A stretch of 64,000 nucleotides of DNA from Natronospira proteinivora (GTDB lineage Bacteria; Pseudomonadota; Gammaproteobacteria; Natronospirales; Natronospiraceae). Below are positions 19,305-30,357 of this stretch, in pieces. The notes beneath the pieces were generated by a model. The model saw only the letters and a program-made list of their open reading frames with translations, made no database searches and was not told the origin of the DNA. Each line of letters begins with the position of its first letter. Position 1 is the stretch's first letter. Where the stretch lies: NCBI RefSeq assembly GCF_024170465.1, contig NZ_JALJYF010000002.1:496001-560000 (forward strand), written 5' to 3'. The translations under genes and the position numbers were made by a program.

Positions 19305-19315
19305 TTCGGAACGCT

Positions 19316-20230
19316 TCAGTCGCCCACCGGCAAACGAATGCCGACAATCTCCCGGCCAGGCAGTCGCCAATACTCACCCAGATGAAAATCCATTGAGGGA
19401 TCGACAAAAAGGCGGCGGCCGGAGGCCGGGTAGCAAGTCAACTCGCCCAGGTAGATGCGTCCGGCCACGCAGTACATATCCACGCGCATGAAATCGAAGG
19501 GCGCGGCCAGTTGTTGGGCCAGCCGGGCCATGGTCCCAAGTTGCTCCGGTGCAGACAGACGATCAGCCTCAGGTAGATCCCGGGTTTCGTGAACCGGACG
19601 CCAATCCATATCAAACTCTTGACGCTGAGACTCGGCGAAACGCCCCAGATGGACCTGGATCAGGCGAATCCGACCGTGGAAAACCAGGAACTTGTAGTCG
19701 GGGGCCGGTGTGTTGGCCTCGCCAATGAAGGACTCCACCATGAGGCGGGGCTTTAGTGTCTGATAGGCCCATTCATGGTGAGTGGAATGATAAGGGGGTT
19801 CCCGGAACCAGCGACGACATTCCTTCTGGATGCCGGACAGTGTCCATTGTCGGCTGTTTCCCAGCCCTTCGGGCAGCAGAATCACCCGGCCCGATGAATG
19901 GGTGGGCTTGATCACGCAGGGCTGCTTGAGACTATCGGCCTGAAGCTGTTCGGCCTTATCCAACACGGCCAGGACCGGGGGCAGATATTGCTCGGCTTGG
20001 GCCTGACCCAAGCGCTCAACAATGTAGCCGCGAACCAGCCATTTGTCGGTAACCCGGGGAAATAGCGGATTGCGATCAAACAGTTTTCGCCAGACAATCT
20101 TTTCATTATAGGAGCGCGGTCGCAGCAATGACGGTGCATAGCCCAGCTTGCGGCGAAAACGATGACGCTCTACGGGATAGCCCAGCATACGATCCAGCCA
20201 GGCCTCCACTCTTCCCCCCAGTAATTTCAC
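19316..20230 (-). CDS. TupA-like ATP-grasp protein
   Basis: This protein of about 304 residues resembles the ATP-grasp TupA family found in polysaccharide and teichuronopeptide loci. Features are the N-terminal SYNEKIVWRKLFDRNPLF and VTDKWLVRGYI, a nucleotide-binding CVIKPTHSSGRVI, WAYQTLKPRLMVESFIG, DYKFLVFHGRIR and the C-terminal FDFMRVDMYCVAGRIYLGELT, which holds the metal-binding acidic residues. I chose the GTG at 20230 because a G-rich ribosome site abuts it. The upstream ATG at 20380 would overlap the divergent marR gene and encode an unlikely N-terminus. It probably ligates an amino acid or similar group onto a surface glycan. The substrate is unknown. Confidence 0.78.
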   Translation of the reverse strand: MKLLGGRVEAWLDRMLGYPVERHRFRRKLGYAPSLLRPRSYNEKIVWRKLFDRNPLFPRVTDKWLVRGYIVERLGQAQAEQYLPPVLAVLDKAEQLQADSLKQPCVIKPTHSSGRVILLPEGLGNSRQWTLSGIQKECRRWFREPPYHSTHHEWAYQTLKPRLMVESFIGEANTPAPDYKFLVFHGRIRLIQVHLGRFAESQRQEFDMDWRPVHETRDLPEADRLSAPEQLGTMARLAQQLAAPFDFMRVDMYCVAGRIYLGELTCYPASGRRLFVDPSMDFHLGEYWRLPGREIVGIRLPVGD

Positions 20231-20352
20231 TCCCCCCCCTTCGGGCCATATTCTGACCCTATTTCGATCAGCATCCGGAACTGACAAGTATGGGGCGGAA
20301 GCGGTACTCTTGCAAAAGAACCCATCCGAGACGGCCACCGGACAGATACATA

Positions 20353-20826
20353 ATGAGTGATAAGCAGGCAGAAGACGCACCCGACAACACCATGCAGGCG
20401 GCGCGGGAACCCTTCATGACCTTGATCCGGGAGCTGGTCCGCACTTACCAGGCCTTTGAATCCTACGCCATGCCGGATATTCGCAGTCACGGTTTCAACC
20501 CGGCCGAATTCGATGTGCTGGTGACCCTGGGCAATACCAGCGGCATGACCCTGACCGAGCTGGGAGACAGCACCCTGCTGTTCAAGACCACCCTGACCAG
20601 CGTGGTGGACCGGCTACAAAAGAAGGGCCTGGTGGAACGCATCCCCTGCGATACCGACCGCCGCCGGACTTACGCCCGGCTCACCGAGGCAGGCGAACAC
20701 CGCTTTGAGGAGGTTTTCCCGGCCCATATCGCCCATCTGAAAAAGCGGGTGGGCCGTATTCCCAAGCGGGAGCGGGACCGCCTGGTCCGCGCCCTGCGTG
20801 AGGTGCGCTCCTACCTGGACGGCTAA
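20353..20826 (+). CDS. MarR-family transcriptional regulator
   Basis: This 157-residue dimeric winged-helix repressor has dimerisation helices (REPFMTLIRELVRTYQAFESYA), then the DNA-binding part EFDVLVTLGNTSGMTLTELG, TTLTSVVDRLQKKGLVERI and the wing with DTDRRRTYARLTEAG. The ATG at 20353 is preferred over an upstream start because the extra residues look non-coding. It lies 100 bases upstream of the pirin gene, with a 22-bp palindrome between them, so it probably represses pirin. There is no conserved redox Cys near the N-terminus, so it is not an obvious OhrR. Confidence 0.9.
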   Translation: MSDKQAEDAPDNTMQAAREPFMTLIRELVRTYQAFESYAMPDIRSHGFNPAEFDVLVTLGNTSGMTLTELGDSTLLFKTTLTSVVDRLQKKGLVERIPCDTDRRRTYARLTEAGEHRFEEVFPAHIAHLKKRVGRIPKRERDRLVRALREVRSYLDG

Positions 20827-20850
20827 GCCCCCACGAATTTTCCAACGCGC

Positions 20851-20897
20851 TTGATTCGGGCGAATATTGCCCTCAGATAGTACGATATCGTACCATC
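20851..20897 (+). promoter_or_regulatory. Palindromic operator and promoter of pirin
   Basis: The core GTACGATATCGTAC is a perfect 14-bp palindrome at 20880-20893. It extends to 22 bp (20876-20897) with a single mismatched pair. TTGATT at 20851 can serve as -35, with a weak -10 falling on the palindrome. The site starts 30 bases upstream of the pirin ATG. Assignment to the adjacent MarR protein is inference. Confidence 0.75.
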
Positions 20898-20926
20898 TAT
20901 TGAACGCGTTGCGCCGGGAGGCTGAC

Positions 20927-21808
20927 ATGAGCCAGGAAAGAAAGGTTGTTCTGAATTACGAGGCGCCGGAAGGCCGTGAGGGAGAAGGTTTTGTGGTCCA
21001 TCGACCCTTCCCCGGCCCCCGCCTGTCGCTGGTGGATCCGCTGTTGCTGTTTGATGAGATGGGTCCCTCGGATCACGGCCCGGGCGAGGCCATTGGCACC
21101 GCGCCCCATCCCCACCGGGGCTTTGAGACCCTGACCTATGTGATCGCCGGGGGCATCGCGCACCGGGATTCCTTTGATAACCAGGGGGTGGTGCATGCCG
21201 GCGGTGCCCAGCAGATGACCACCGGGGCGGGCATTGTGCATGAGGAAAAGCCCTCCGATGCCCTGCTGCGGGACGGTGGCCGCATGCATGCCATTCAGAT
21301 GTGGATCAATCTGCCCCGGGATCAGAAGATGATGGCCCCGGGGTATCGGGATATTCCGGCCGAGCAGATTCCCGAGATAGTCCTGGGCGAAGGGGCCCTG
21401 GCTCGACTGGTGTCGGGGGAGATGGCGGGTCAGACCTCGCCGGTGCAGACGGTGGTGCCCACCCGAATTGTGGATCTACATTTGGAAGCCAGTGCCAGTG
21501 GCGCGGTGCCCATCCCCGAGGGCTGGAATGCCATGGCCTTTGTGGTGGCCGGCTCGGGCCGGGTGGGGAATAACCAGACCGCCCTGGAGCGGGGGCATTT
21601 CGCCCTGTTCGGCAATGACGGGGAGACAGTGCCGGCCAGTGCCGGTGAGGATGGCATGCGGGTGTTGATCGTGAGCGGTCAGCCCTTGTCCGAGCCGGTT
21701 TCCCGCTATGGGCCCTTTGTGATGAATGAGCCGGAGGAGATTGAACAGGCCATTCGGGATTTCCAGGCGGGCAAGATGGGCGCCATCAAGCCCCGGGAGA
21801 TGGCCTGA
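20927..21808 (+). CDS. Pirin family protein
   Basis: This 293-residue bicupin is of the pirin family, cytoplasmic proteins linked to quercetinase activity or redox-dependent regulation. The N-terminal metal ligands are all visible: H61 and H63 in PHPHRGFETLTYV, and H105 and E107 in AGIVHEEKPS. The C-terminal cupin and tail (YGPFVMNEPEEIEQAIRDFQ) are complete. The ATG at 20927 is favoured because the longer frame would run through the operator. It is likely controlled by the upstream MarR protein. Confidence 0.93.
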   Translation: MSQERKVVLNYEAPEGREGEGFVVHRPFPGPRLSLVDPLLLFDEMGPSDHGPGEAIGTAPHPHRGFETLTYVIAGGIAHRDSFDNQGVVHAGGAQQMTTGAGIVHEEKPSDALLRDGGRMHAIQMWINLPRDQKMMAPGYRDIPAEQIPEIVLGEGALARLVSGEMAGQTSPVQTVVPTRIVDLHLEASASGAVPIPEGWNAMAFVVAGSGRVGNNQTALERGHFALFGNDGETVPASAGEDGMRVLIVSGQPLSEPVSRYGPFVMNEPEEIEQAIRDFQAGKMGAIKPREMA

Positions 21809-21812
21809 GGAA

Positions 21813-21837
21813 ATCGCGGATGAATCCGCTCCTACGG
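21813..21837 (-). repeat. Single REP
   Basis: One GTAGGAGCGGAT-type REP in reverse orientation lies between the convergent pirin and TraF-like genes. Confidence 0.85.
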
Positions 21838-21863
21838 CGGAGGGGTTGCCCGCCCTCTATCCG

Positions 21864-23180
21864 CTAAAAACGGGTGCCGGCCTGGAGGGCGATGCCGAGG
21901 GAATCGCCGGTGTCGCCGCTGACGGCGAAATCAAAATGGGCATGGCGGGAATCCAGACCGAAGCCCAGCGAGGCATTGCCCTCATGCAGGACATTCTCGT
22001 AGCGATAGCCACCACGCAAGCTCAGCCAACGCATGGGCCGGTATTCCAGCCCTACGGTGGTGTAGCGCTTGGCCGGATCGAAACCGATGGCCTCGGTCTC
22101 ATTGAAATCCATGTCCACCGAAACGCTCCATCGCCGGGTCTGCCAGGCCAAGCCACCCCGCAGTGCCGGACGCAGGCGCACTTCATTGTCCAGTACGGTC
22201 TTGTAATCCCGACTGATGAGGTTGCGAACCATAATGGCGGCGGTCCAGTGCTCGTCCAGTTCATGAATCAAGCCCAGATCCAGGTTGGGGTCGCTGTGGG
22301 CCCGGCGGTGTTCATCGAAGTCGAAGTTATCGCTGTCGGCACTATCCACATCCACCCGCCAGTCCACTGTCTCCACATACAATGACTTGACCGTCACCCC
22401 CACCATGGTGCGCTCATTGCCGGGGATACGACCGGCCAGACTGACACCGCTGTCCCGGACCATGGCGCCCTGAAGGGCGAACTCGGAGGTGAACTGATCC
22501 ACCGGCCGGGGGATGACCACATCATCGGGCAATTCCCCGGTTTCCGAGATATCCACCAGAGTATCGATGAAGTTCAGTGTTTCCCGGATCCTCCGGCGGT
22601 CGGATTCGGAAACACGTACTTCCATGCCCACCGCCAGGTTCTGGCGAACATGCGCGCCGATGCCCCATTGATCGCCGGGGTAACCGACATTGAGTCCGGC
22701 GGAGGCAGCGGCCCGCAGGGGCTTGTCGGAGAGGGATTCATAGTCATCCAGCAGGGCATTGCCGGCATTGGTCACGTCCCGGAAATCCTGGCCGCTGGTG
22801 TTCTGATCGTCGATACGCTGTTGCAAATGCTCCAGGGCGCTGTCGAAACGGTCGTTGTTGTTGCTTTCCTGGTATTCATCCAGTGAGTTCAGGAAACTGT
22901 CCCGGTCGATCAGGCGAGCACCAAGGAAAAAACGGCCAAAGGGCCGGTCATCCCGGCGGGCCTGGACCCGGGGGTTGCCCGCGAAACGGGCCGGATTGAA
23001 ATGGCTGGCATTGTAGGGGCGCATGGTCGCCGCCCCGCCGCCCCCCAGGCTCATGGAGCGGGGGTCCAGGGCGGTGAAGGCGTCGGCCGAGACCAGCGCG
23101 GGAAACGCAAGCATCAAGGTGCCCAGGCCCAGGCAAATTCCCCAACCCGGGGGTTTGTCAGTCCTTGTCAGGCGGCACAT
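21864..23180 (-). CDS. TraF-like (PF13729-type) exported protein
   Basis: This 438-residue predicted exported protein has a hydrophobic N-terminus ([19 protein letters not shown]). It then has an outer-membrane-protein-like pattern: [28 protein letters not shown] near the mature start, alternating amphipathic strands, [20 protein letters not shown], and a C-terminal aromatic residue (TRF). It matches the family annotated as conjugal transfer protein TraF, members of which are often chromosomal and not linked to conjugation, as here. An outer-membrane beta-barrel is the structural inference. The ATG at 23180 overlaps the end of yggX by 23 bases, so translation may be coupled. Confidence 0.75.
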   Translation of the reverse strand: MCRLTRTDKPPGWGICLGLGTLMLAFPALVSADAFTALDPRSMSLGGGGAATMRPYNASHFNPARFAGNPRVQARRDDRPFGRFFLGARLIDRDSFLNSLDEYQESNNNDRFDSALEHLQQRIDDQNTSGQDFRDVTNAGNALLDDYESLSDKPLRAAASAGLNVGYPGDQWGIGAHVRQNLAVGMEVRVSESDRRRIRETLNFIDTLVDISETGELPDDVVIPRPVDQFTSEFALQGAMVRDSGVSLAGRIPGNERTMVGVTVKSLYVETVDWRVDVDSADSDNFDFDEHRRAHSDPNLDLGLIHELDEHWTAAIMVRNLISRDYKTVLDNEVRLRPALRGGLAWQTRRWSVSVDMDFNETEAIGFDPAKRYTTVGLEYRPMRWLSLRGGYRYENVLHEGNASLGFGLDSRHAHFDFAVSGDTGDSLGIALQAGTRF

Positions 23181-23436
23181 ATCCCTCGGGCTTGTCGACG
23201 GCTTCCTTGCTGAAGAAAAACTTTTCCATTTCCTCTTCCAGAAATTTCCTGGCCCCGGGCTCGATGGGCGAGAGCCGGTATTCATTGATCAGCATGGTCT
23301 GGTGATTCAGCCATTGCTGCCAGGCGGCCTTGGAGACATTTTCATACAGCTTTTTCCCCAGCTCTCCAGGGTAGGGAGGGCGATCCAGGCCTTCGGCTTC
23401 GGTCCCCAGCAGGACACAGTGTACCTTGCGGGTCAT
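23158..23436 (-). CDS. yggX: Fe(2+)-trafficking protein YggX
   Basis: This 92-residue small cytoplasmic protein protects iron-sulfur clusters and is linked to oxidative-stress resistance. The N-terminal [20 protein letters not shown] with Cys7 and [19 protein letters not shown] are diagnostic, and the length is normal. It is downstream of mutY on the same strand, an old gammaproteobacterial pairing, though here a REPIN and about 210 bases separate them. Confidence 0.96.
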   Translation of the reverse strand: MTRKVHCVLLGTEAEGLDRPPYPGELGKKLYENVSKAAWQQWLNHQTMLINEYRLSPIEPGARKFLEEEMEKFFFSKEAVDKPEGYVPPDKD

Positions 23437-23529
23437 GAAGAACTCCGTGTTGTGTCGGTGGTAGATGGGTTCTGATTGTAACGGATGATGGCGGGGGTTG
23501 TTGTGACTGGGGCTATAGACGGTTTGGTA

Positions 23530-23636
23530 ATCGCGGATGAATCCGCTCCTACGGCGATGGGGTGCACGATCGTAGGAGCGGATTTATCCGCGATTGGGTT
23601 TTCGGGTTCTAGTCGGAGCAGGAATGCCCCTCCCAC
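23530..23636. repeat. REPIN plus GTGGGAGGGGCATT-type REP
   Basis: Inverted REPs at 23530-23553 and 23572-23595 form a REPIN. A third REP of the GTGGGAGGGGCATT variant lies at 23613-23636. They fill the gap between mutY and yggX. Confidence 0.85.
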
Positions 23637-23650
23637 AGCCCTCTCCTCGG

Positions 23651-24697
<1,047 letters not shown>

Positions 24698-24725
24698 GAC
24701 CGCTCCGGTTGACGCGCTGGCCGAA

Positions 24726-27038
24726 TCATCGCCCGAATCGATCCCGCAACCTGTCTTCCACTTCATCCGCACGGTCCCGGACCCGATCCTCGGTGGCATC
24801 CCGGAGCATGGTCTCCACATCAAAGCGCAGCCGGGGCGACAGCGGCGTGCCGGTGATGCGGAAGGCAAACTCCCGGCCCCGAACGTTGAATTCATCCGCC
24901 CGCAGCTCGCTGCGGGCACCATCCAGAACCTGGGCCCGCATCTGATACTCCATGGAGAAATCCACCAGGCTCAGCCAACCATCACCCCGAATGGCGAGCT
25001 TATCCACCAGGAGACCAAAGTCTTCACTGGTCAGTCGTCCTTCTTGAATCTGGCCGCGCAGGGCCAGGGTGGAGAAAGGCGTACGCCCCCGATCGGGTGC
25101 GACGCTGCCATCATCGCGGAAGCGGGCCGTGGCCTCGGACAAGGCATGGGCCACATCCACCCCTTCGATGGCCCCCTCATCCAGACGCAAGCGCAAACGG
25201 CCATCCAGGGTGGGCCGCAACTCACCCACCGTATGGCCTTCTCCGGACAGTTCCATGAAAAGCTCAAGGCCGCCGCTGAACTGTTCGATCTGGAAGAGAT
25301 CATTCATCAGTCCCTGCATGCGCACGCCATCCAGCTCCTCGGTGAAGCGGATTTGCGGTACCTCGCCGCTGGCATCCACCTCCAGCTCACCCTGCTGGCG
25401 ACCGCCGTAGAGCCGGGCGTCGATGGGCGCCAAACGCAACACGTCGTCCCGGATGCGCACGCCGGTTTCCACTTCCTCCAGTTGCATGCCGGCCAGCATC
25501 AACGAATCAATACGAAGCCGACCTTCCAGGTCATGGCCGCGAATGGCCTGGGCCGGGATCTCGATGGCATCCAGGTCCAGCGGCTCGTCGCTATCCACCG
25601 GCTCGCCGTCTTCATCGGGGGCCATGTAGCGATCCAGGTCAATGGTGTCCAGGTGCAAATCAAAACGCAGGGCCAAAGGCTCGAGTTCGGGCAGGGTCAC
25701 CGCGCCCTGGATGCGGCTGTCATCCAGGGTCAGGTTAAGCTCGTTCAGGGCCAGCCCGGCCTGGCCATAGGATAAGTCACTGCGCAGGGCGAATCGCTCA
25801 AGCACTTCTGGATCACTGGTTTCGGGCAGCATGTCGGCCAGGCCGATGCGGGTCAGCAGTTGCCGGGGGGAGAAACCCGGGATTTCCAGGCGACCCGAGA
25901 CTTCCGGGGTCTCAGCGCCCAGTTGCTCCACCACCAGTGCCAGCTGGGCATCCAGCTCGTCCAGCCGCAGTACCCCTTCATCCAGGGTGAGGCGGTCCTC
26001 GGCGGTATCCAGATGGCCATTCAGGCGCCAGTTGACGGTTTCCACCGGTTCCAGATCCAGGCCCTTGGGGGCGTCCTCGCCCAGCAGGGACATCAGGGCC
26101 GCGCCGGGGAAATCACCGGAACCCAGCTCAAAGGCAATGCGCGGGTCGCTGGACAGGGCGTCAATGATGACATCGCCTCCAAAAGGCATTTCCGCCAACT
26201 GGCCGGTGAAATCTTCAAGGGTCAGGCGGTCGGCTTCGGGATCGAACAACAGCTCCCGCCAGGACAGCTGCACCGCCAGGGGGGAGACCGGCAGGATGTC
26301 GCCCTGACTGTCCAGCTCCAGCTCCATGGCATCAATGCGAATACGACCGTCCCCGGCCAGATCCGCCATCAGCCGGGCATTGGCTTGCAGCCGTCCCGAC
26401 AGTTCGGGTTCATTGAGATCAAAATCCAGCGCGGTTTGAAAGCTCAGGGGCTCACCGAGGCGAATCTCGCCCAGGGTCAGGGACCAATCATCCACACGGG
26501 CCCGCAGACCGCTGACATCATCCCGCCAACTGAGAGTGGCATTGCTGAGACTGAGCCCACCAATACGAATGCGTTCCAGATCACTGAAATCCAGCTCTGC
26601 GTCCACCTCTTCCTCAGGCCGGTCTTCGGCCTCCTCGGGGGCGACCAGATCATCCCAGTTACTCACGCCGTCTTCATTGACCGCCAGGTTCAGGCGCAAG
26701 CCATCCACCTGAATCTCGGCCACTTCCAGCTGGCGGCGCAGCAAGGGGATCAGGCGCAGCCGCATATCGGCACTGTCCAGGCTGAAGAAATCGTCTTCAA
26801 AACCTTCGGCATTGCCCAGGGTGACCCGACCGGTTTCCACCCCCAACCAGGGGAAGAAGGACAGGGATAGTTCATCCTGGATTTGCATATTCCGGCCGGT
26901 GGCATCGTAGACCGCCGCTTCCACGTCCTCGCGGTAATCATTGGGGTCGATGACCATCGTGATGATCACCACCGCGAGAACCAGCAGTAGAACCAGGGCA
27001 CGCAGGATGGATGCCAGTGCAATGAGGAGTCGTTTCAT
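24726..27038 (-). CDS. asmA: AsmA family protein
   Basis: This 770-residue envelope protein is anchored by one N-terminal membrane helix ([17 protein letters not shown]). The typical N-terminal AsmA segment [23 protein letters not shown] follows, then a long run of beta-rich repeats and the C-terminal [22 protein letters not shown] region. AsmA-like proteins are thought to bridge the periplasm and move phospholipid toward the outer membrane. The ATG at 27038 has AAGGA upstream and starts exactly before the anchor. The gene order asmA-mutY is widespread in gammaproteobacteria. Confidence 0.92.
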   Translation of the reverse strand: MKRLLIALASILRALVLLLVLAVVIITMVIDPNDYREDVEAAVYDATGRNMQIQDELSLSFFPWLGVETGRVTLGNAEGFEDDFFSLDSADMRLRLIPLLRRQLEVAEIQVDGLRLNLAVNEDGVSNWDDLVAPEEAEDRPEEEVDAELDFSDLERIRIGGLSLSNATLSWRDDVSGLRARVDDWSLTLGEIRLGEPLSFQTALDFDLNEPELSGRLQANARLMADLAGDGRIRIDAMELELDSQGDILPVSPLAVQLSWRELLFDPEADRLTLEDFTGQLAEMPFGGDVIIDALSSDPRIAFELGSGDFPGAALMSLLGEDAPKGLDLEPVETVNWRLNGHLDTAEDRLTLDEGVLRLDELDAQLALVVEQLGAETPEVSGRLEIPGFSPRQLLTRIGLADMLPETSDPEVLERFALRSDLSYGQAGLALNELNLTLDDSRIQGAVTLPELEPLALRFDLHLDTIDLDRYMAPDEDGEPVDSDEPLDLDAIEIPAQAIRGHDLEGRLRIDSLMLAGMQLEEVETGVRIRDDVLRLAPIDARLYGGRQQGELEVDASGEVPQIRFTEELDGVRMQGLMNDLFQIEQFSGGLELFMELSGEGHTVGELRPTLDGRLRLRLDEGAIEGVDVAHALSEATARFRDDGSVAPDRGRTPFSTLALRGQIQEGRLTSEDFGLLVDKLAIRGDGWLSLVDFSMEYQMRAQVLDGARSELRADEFNVRGREFAFRITGTPLSPRLRFDVETMLRDATEDRVRDRADEVEDRLRDRFGR

Positions 27039-27142
27039 GATCGCCTTCCTTGATCCCGGGACATTCCGAACCGTCATTATGGCGCCCGGCCGGGGACAGG
27101 AAAAGCCCTGCGTCTTTCAAATTGATGACCCGACTTAGGTGC

Positions 27143-29452
27143 TCAACCCTCCTGCTCCAGCGCGACTCGAATCATCCTGGCCAGGTCTTCCCGGCGATAG
27201 GGCTTGGACAGCATCAGCCCATCCGATTCCAGGCGGCCACGGTGAAGAATGGCGTTTTCGGTGTAACCGGAGGTATACAGGACACGAATCTCGGGATGCA
27301 GGCGCCTGGCTTCGACCACTAGGTCCTGGGCGGCCATGCCACCAGGCATCACCACATCGGTGAACAAGAGATCAATATCATCCCGTGCTTCCAGCACCTT
27401 CATGGCGGAAGATCCATCGGTGGCTTCAACCACCTTGTAACCCATATTCTGCACTTGCTCGCTGGCATAGCGACGCACCAGATCATCGTCTTCTACCAGC
27501 AGTACGGTTTCACTACCTCGTGTTTCCATTGGTACAACCATTTCGCTCTCCTGCTGATCCTGTCCTTCGGTATCCCGTGGCAGATAACAGCGGACGGTGG
27601 TGCCCTGCCCCGGGCTGGAATCCACCCGCACATGACCACGGGATTGCTTGATAAAACCATAGAGCATGGGCAGGCCGAGACCACTGCCCTTGCCGGGTTC
27701 CTTGGTGGTAAAAAAAGGCTCAAACAACTGAGCCTGTGTCTTTTCATCCATGCCTTCACCGGTGTCGGAGACTGCCAGCATCACGTACTCCCCAGGCACC
27801 AGATCCGGGTCACTGCTGGCATCGTCCAAATCCAGCACGATATTGTCGCTTTCGATGGTCAGGCGACCGCCTTGGGGCATGGCGTCCCGGGCGTTGATGC
27901 AAAGATTGAGCAATGCCGACTCCAACTGACTGGGATCCACCCGGGCCGGCCAGGCCCCTTCCGTCAGCTGCAGTTCAACCGCCACATGCTTACCCAGGGT
28001 CCGACAAAGCAGATCCTGCATTTCCCGAACCATTTCATTGATATCCACCGTCCTTGGTTCCAGACGCTGGCGACGGGCAACCGCCAGCAGGCGCTGGGTC
28101 AGGGCCGCGCCCCGGCGAGCGGCGCCATCGATCATGTCGGCCAATGGATACAATCTCTGATCCCCATGCAATGCAGCCATCAACAGCTCGGCATTGCCCT
28201 GGATCACGGTGATCAGATTATTGAAGTCATGGGCCACCCCGCCGGTGAGGTGACCCAGCGCCTCCAACTGCTGGGCCTGCTGCAGTTGTTGTTGCAGGCG
28301 CCTTTGATCATCAATATCGGTGGCGCTGCCATACCATTTCCGGATCAGCCCCTCGCCATCCCTCGCCGCTTCGGCCCGGACCAGATGCCAGTGGTAGCGG
28401 CCATCATGACGTCGAAGCCGCAATTCCACCGTGTAGTTCCCGCCCTTCTTCACAGCGGTCTGCCATTGCTCGGCCGCATTATCCCGGTCATCAGGATGGA
28501 CCACACTCAGCCAGCCGTCCCCCATCAATCGATCCGAATCATTCACGCCGGTGAATACATGCAGATCCCGACTGAAGTAATCGACACGGCCCTCTGGATC
28601 GGCCGACCAGACGATCAAGGGGATGGCATCAACCAACCGCTGGAAGCGGCGCTCGCTCACCAGCAGGAGATTTTCGATTTCCTTCTGACGGGTGATGTCC
28701 TGGAAGGCCCCCAGGACCTCGACGGTTCGCCCCTCAGCATCACGACTGGCACGGGCGATACAGCGGGCCCAGCGCTGCGAGCCTTCACGCAGACGCAACT
28801 GGAATTGCTCGTCGAATCCTTCGCCCTTTTCTAGACACTGCTGGAAACAGGCCCGCATCCGGGCCCGGCTTTCCGGCGTGTAATAGTGCAAGATCGACTC
28901 AAGAGTCAGGCTTTCACCCGGCGGAAGCCCGTGCAACTCCATCACCAAGGGGGACAATTCCAGGGTATTGCTGTCCACCTGGTATGACCAGGCCCCCAGC
29001 AAAGCCATGCGGGCGGCCAGATCCATCTGTTCCAGGCTCTCCCGGCGAGCCTTTTGGGCGGCGAGCACCACCCGGCCTACCCGGCGATGGCGATGCAGCA
29101 AATGGGCCAGGACCAGGCCCATGAGGGTTGCCCCCAGAATCACGCCCAGGCTGAACAGGCGGTTGAGCAATGGCGGCAGAAATTCGGGAAGCTGTTCCAC
29201 CGAGGGAGAGAGGGCATAGCCAACGAGTACCAGCCCTGCCCCCAGGAGCCCCATTAACACCACGGCCCGGGCACTCCGGGTCAAGGCCACAAGCAGAACG
29301 GGAAAGACATACAGGGCCCCGACCGCATAGCCCAGGGGGGTGAGCAGATCCAGTATCAGCACCAGTAGGAGCACTACCGGGGCAATCCAGATCAACCGCC
29401 GTGAGGACCGTGGCCTGAGTAAGCGTTTAACGGCGTAACGCAGCAGTCTCAT
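27143..29452 (-). CDS. Hybrid sensor histidine kinase
   Basis: This 769-residue inner-membrane hybrid kinase begins with four membrane helices (about 20-120). Two PAS domains follow, at about 145-260 (with an unusual SYQVDSNTLELSP start) and 265-385. The dimerisation domain has H-box His408 (GGVAHDFNNLITVIQ). The ATPase has NLCINARDAM, DTGEGMDE and GKGSGLGLPMLYG. A receiver domain has phospho-acceptor Asp699 (LFTDVVMPGG) and the conserved Lys in LSKPYR. The ATG at 29452 is preferred over an upstream start that would add a non-signal-like extension. No response regulator is adjacent, so the output partner and the signal are unknown. Confidence 0.92.
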   Translation of the reverse strand: MRLLRYAVKRLLRPRSSRRLIWIAPVVLLLVLILDLLTPLGYAVGALYVFPVLLVALTRSARAVVLMGLLGAGLVLVGYALSPSVEQLPEFLPPLLNRLFSLGVILGATLMGLVLAHLLHRHRRVGRVVLAAQKARRESLEQMDLAARMALLGAWSYQVDSNTLELSPLVMELHGLPPGESLTLESILHYYTPESRARMRACFQQCLEKGEGFDEQFQLRLREGSQRWARCIARASRDAEGRTVEVLGAFQDITRQKEIENLLLVSERRFQRLVDAIPLIVWSADPEGRVDYFSRDLHVFTGVNDSDRLMGDGWLSVVHPDDRDNAAEQWQTAVKKGGNYTVELRLRRHDGRYHWHLVRAEAARDGEGLIRKWYGSATDIDDQRRLQQQLQQAQQLEALGHLTGGVAHDFNNLITVIQGNAELLMAALHGDQRLYPLADMIDGAARRGAALTQRLLAVARRQRLEPRTVDINEMVREMQDLLCRTLGKHVAVELQLTEGAWPARVDPSQLESALLNLCINARDAMPQGGRLTIESDNIVLDLDDASSDPDLVPGEYVMLAVSDTGEGMDEKTQAQLFEPFFTTKEPGKGSGLGLPMLYGFIKQSRGHVRVDSSPGQGTTVRCYLPRDTEGQDQQESEMVVPMETRGSETVLLVEDDDLVRRYASEQVQNMGYKVVEATDGSSAMKVLEARDDIDLLFTDVVMPGGMAAQDLVVEARRLHPEIRVLYTSGYTENAILHRGRLESDGLMLSKPYRREDLARMIRVALEQEG

Positions 29453-29808
29453 GGACGCCCAGTCTTGTACCGTGGGCAAACAACTCCCGGTTTGGATGGC
29501 TCCGTCCGACCCTGTGTCCCATGGCCCGACAAACACGCTCCCTTTTGCATCCTGCAACCCTCACCGCAATTACTGCCTACCCAACAATGCAAGAACCTGC
29601 CACGATCAGGTGCAATTAAAAACGGCCTACAACAAGCCGACTTATGTCTGGATTTATCGTTAAATAACGTTTTCCCTGATATTGGCGAAATCAGGCCGGC
29701 CCGCAAGACAATTCGGGAAATTCGGCGACAGACGCGCGTGCTGTCAGGATGAATGGCGCCGGGCAAACCGGATTGGGGAGTGAGTGACTGAAGTATAGAC
29801 CAGGAAGG
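29453..29808. other. Gap upstream of the hybrid kinase
   Basis: I see no gene here. It is relatively AT-rich around 29590-29700 and contains the short inverted repeat CGTTA-AA-TAACG (29658-29669) and CCTGAT/ATCAGG (near 29675-29695). These could be regulatory sites for the kinase, but I cannot define a promoter or name a regulator. Confidence 0.4.
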
Positions 29809-29882
29809 TGGAGCGGGTGATGGGAATCGAACCCACGTTCTCAGCTTGGGAAGCTGATGTTCTACCATTGAACTACACCCGC
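29809..29882 (-). tRNA. tRNA-Gly (CCC)
   Basis: This is a 74-nt cloverleaf including an encoded CCA. The acceptor stem pairs GCGGGTG with CACCCGC with discriminator T, the D arm is GTTCAATGGTAGAAC, the anticodon stem TCAGC/GCTGA holds loop TTCCCAA with anticodon CCC, and the T arm contains GGTTCGATTCC. It closely resembles E. coli glyU. Confidence 0.97.
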
Positions 29883-29967
29883 ATCGCCCTCAATTCTATA
29901 GTAGGCGGGCATTGCGGGAAAGCCCTCGCTGAGTGCCGCTAACGGCCCCGCCCTGTTCCCGCTCTGA

Positions 29968-29976
29968 TGTTAAAAT
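29968..29976 (+). promoter_or_regulatory. Extended -10 promoter of thiS
   Basis: TGTTAAAAT matches an extended -10 (TGn followed by TAAAAT, 5 of 6). It lies about 27 bases before the thiS start, whose ribosome site is GGAG. No -35 is evident. No thiamine pyrophosphate riboswitch elements are present upstream. Confidence 0.5.
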
Positions 29977-30003
29977 GCCATTTTACCCCGATGGAGTTCA
30001 GGC

Positions 30004-30204
30004 ATGCGGCTTGAGGTTAACGGCGAAACTCGAGAATTCGATGGCGAACCCACCATCAGCGAATTGCTTGAAGCCCTGGCCTTCACCGGCCGCCGGGTGG
30101 CTGTCGAGCGCAACGGCATGATCGTCCCCCGTAGCCAGCATGCCGACACCCGGCTGGCGGACGGCGACCGCCTGGAGATCGTCCAGGCCGTCGGCGGCGG
30201 TTGA
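30004..30204 (+). CDS. thiS: Sulfur carrier protein ThiS
   Basis: This 66-residue ubiquitin-fold protein carries sulfur as a C-terminal thiocarboxylate for thiazole synthesis in thiamine biosynthesis. It begins [20 protein letters not shown] and ends in the required Gly-Gly (QAVGGG). The [15 protein letters not shown] segment is typical. It precedes thiG, which uses it, although a REPIN has entered the gap. Confidence 0.96.
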   Translation: MRLEVNGETREFDGEPTISELLEALAFTGRRVAVERNGMIVPRSQHADTRLADGDRLEIVQAVGGG

Positions 30205-30224
30205 AGGGGCCAATCCGCGCTTTG

Positions 30225-30286
30225 ATCGCGAATGAATTCGCTCCTACGGTGGCTCCTCGTCCGTAGGAGCGGATTGATCCGCGATT
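30225..30286. repeat. REPIN between thiS and thiG
   Basis: Inverted REPs at 30225-30248 and 30263-30286 fill much of the 153-base thiS-thiG gap. A transcript through both genes would carry this hairpin, which could stabilise or partially attenuate the thiG part. Confidence 0.88.
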
Positions 30287-30357
30287 ACGCTGGAGCCTAG
30301 TCACACCGCGATCATGGATTCGCCCGACAAGAGCAACCCTTTTCCTTTGGAGTCACA

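Noticed and set aside
21864-23180. Evidence of a conjugative element from the TraF-like gene
   Set aside because: No relaxase, coupling protein, other tra genes, integrase or attachment-site repeats are nearby.
29886-30003. Thiamine pyrophosphate riboswitch upstream of thiS
   Set aside because: The leader is only about 20 bases after the predicted -10, and the conserved CTGAGA and ACCTGA-type core is absent.
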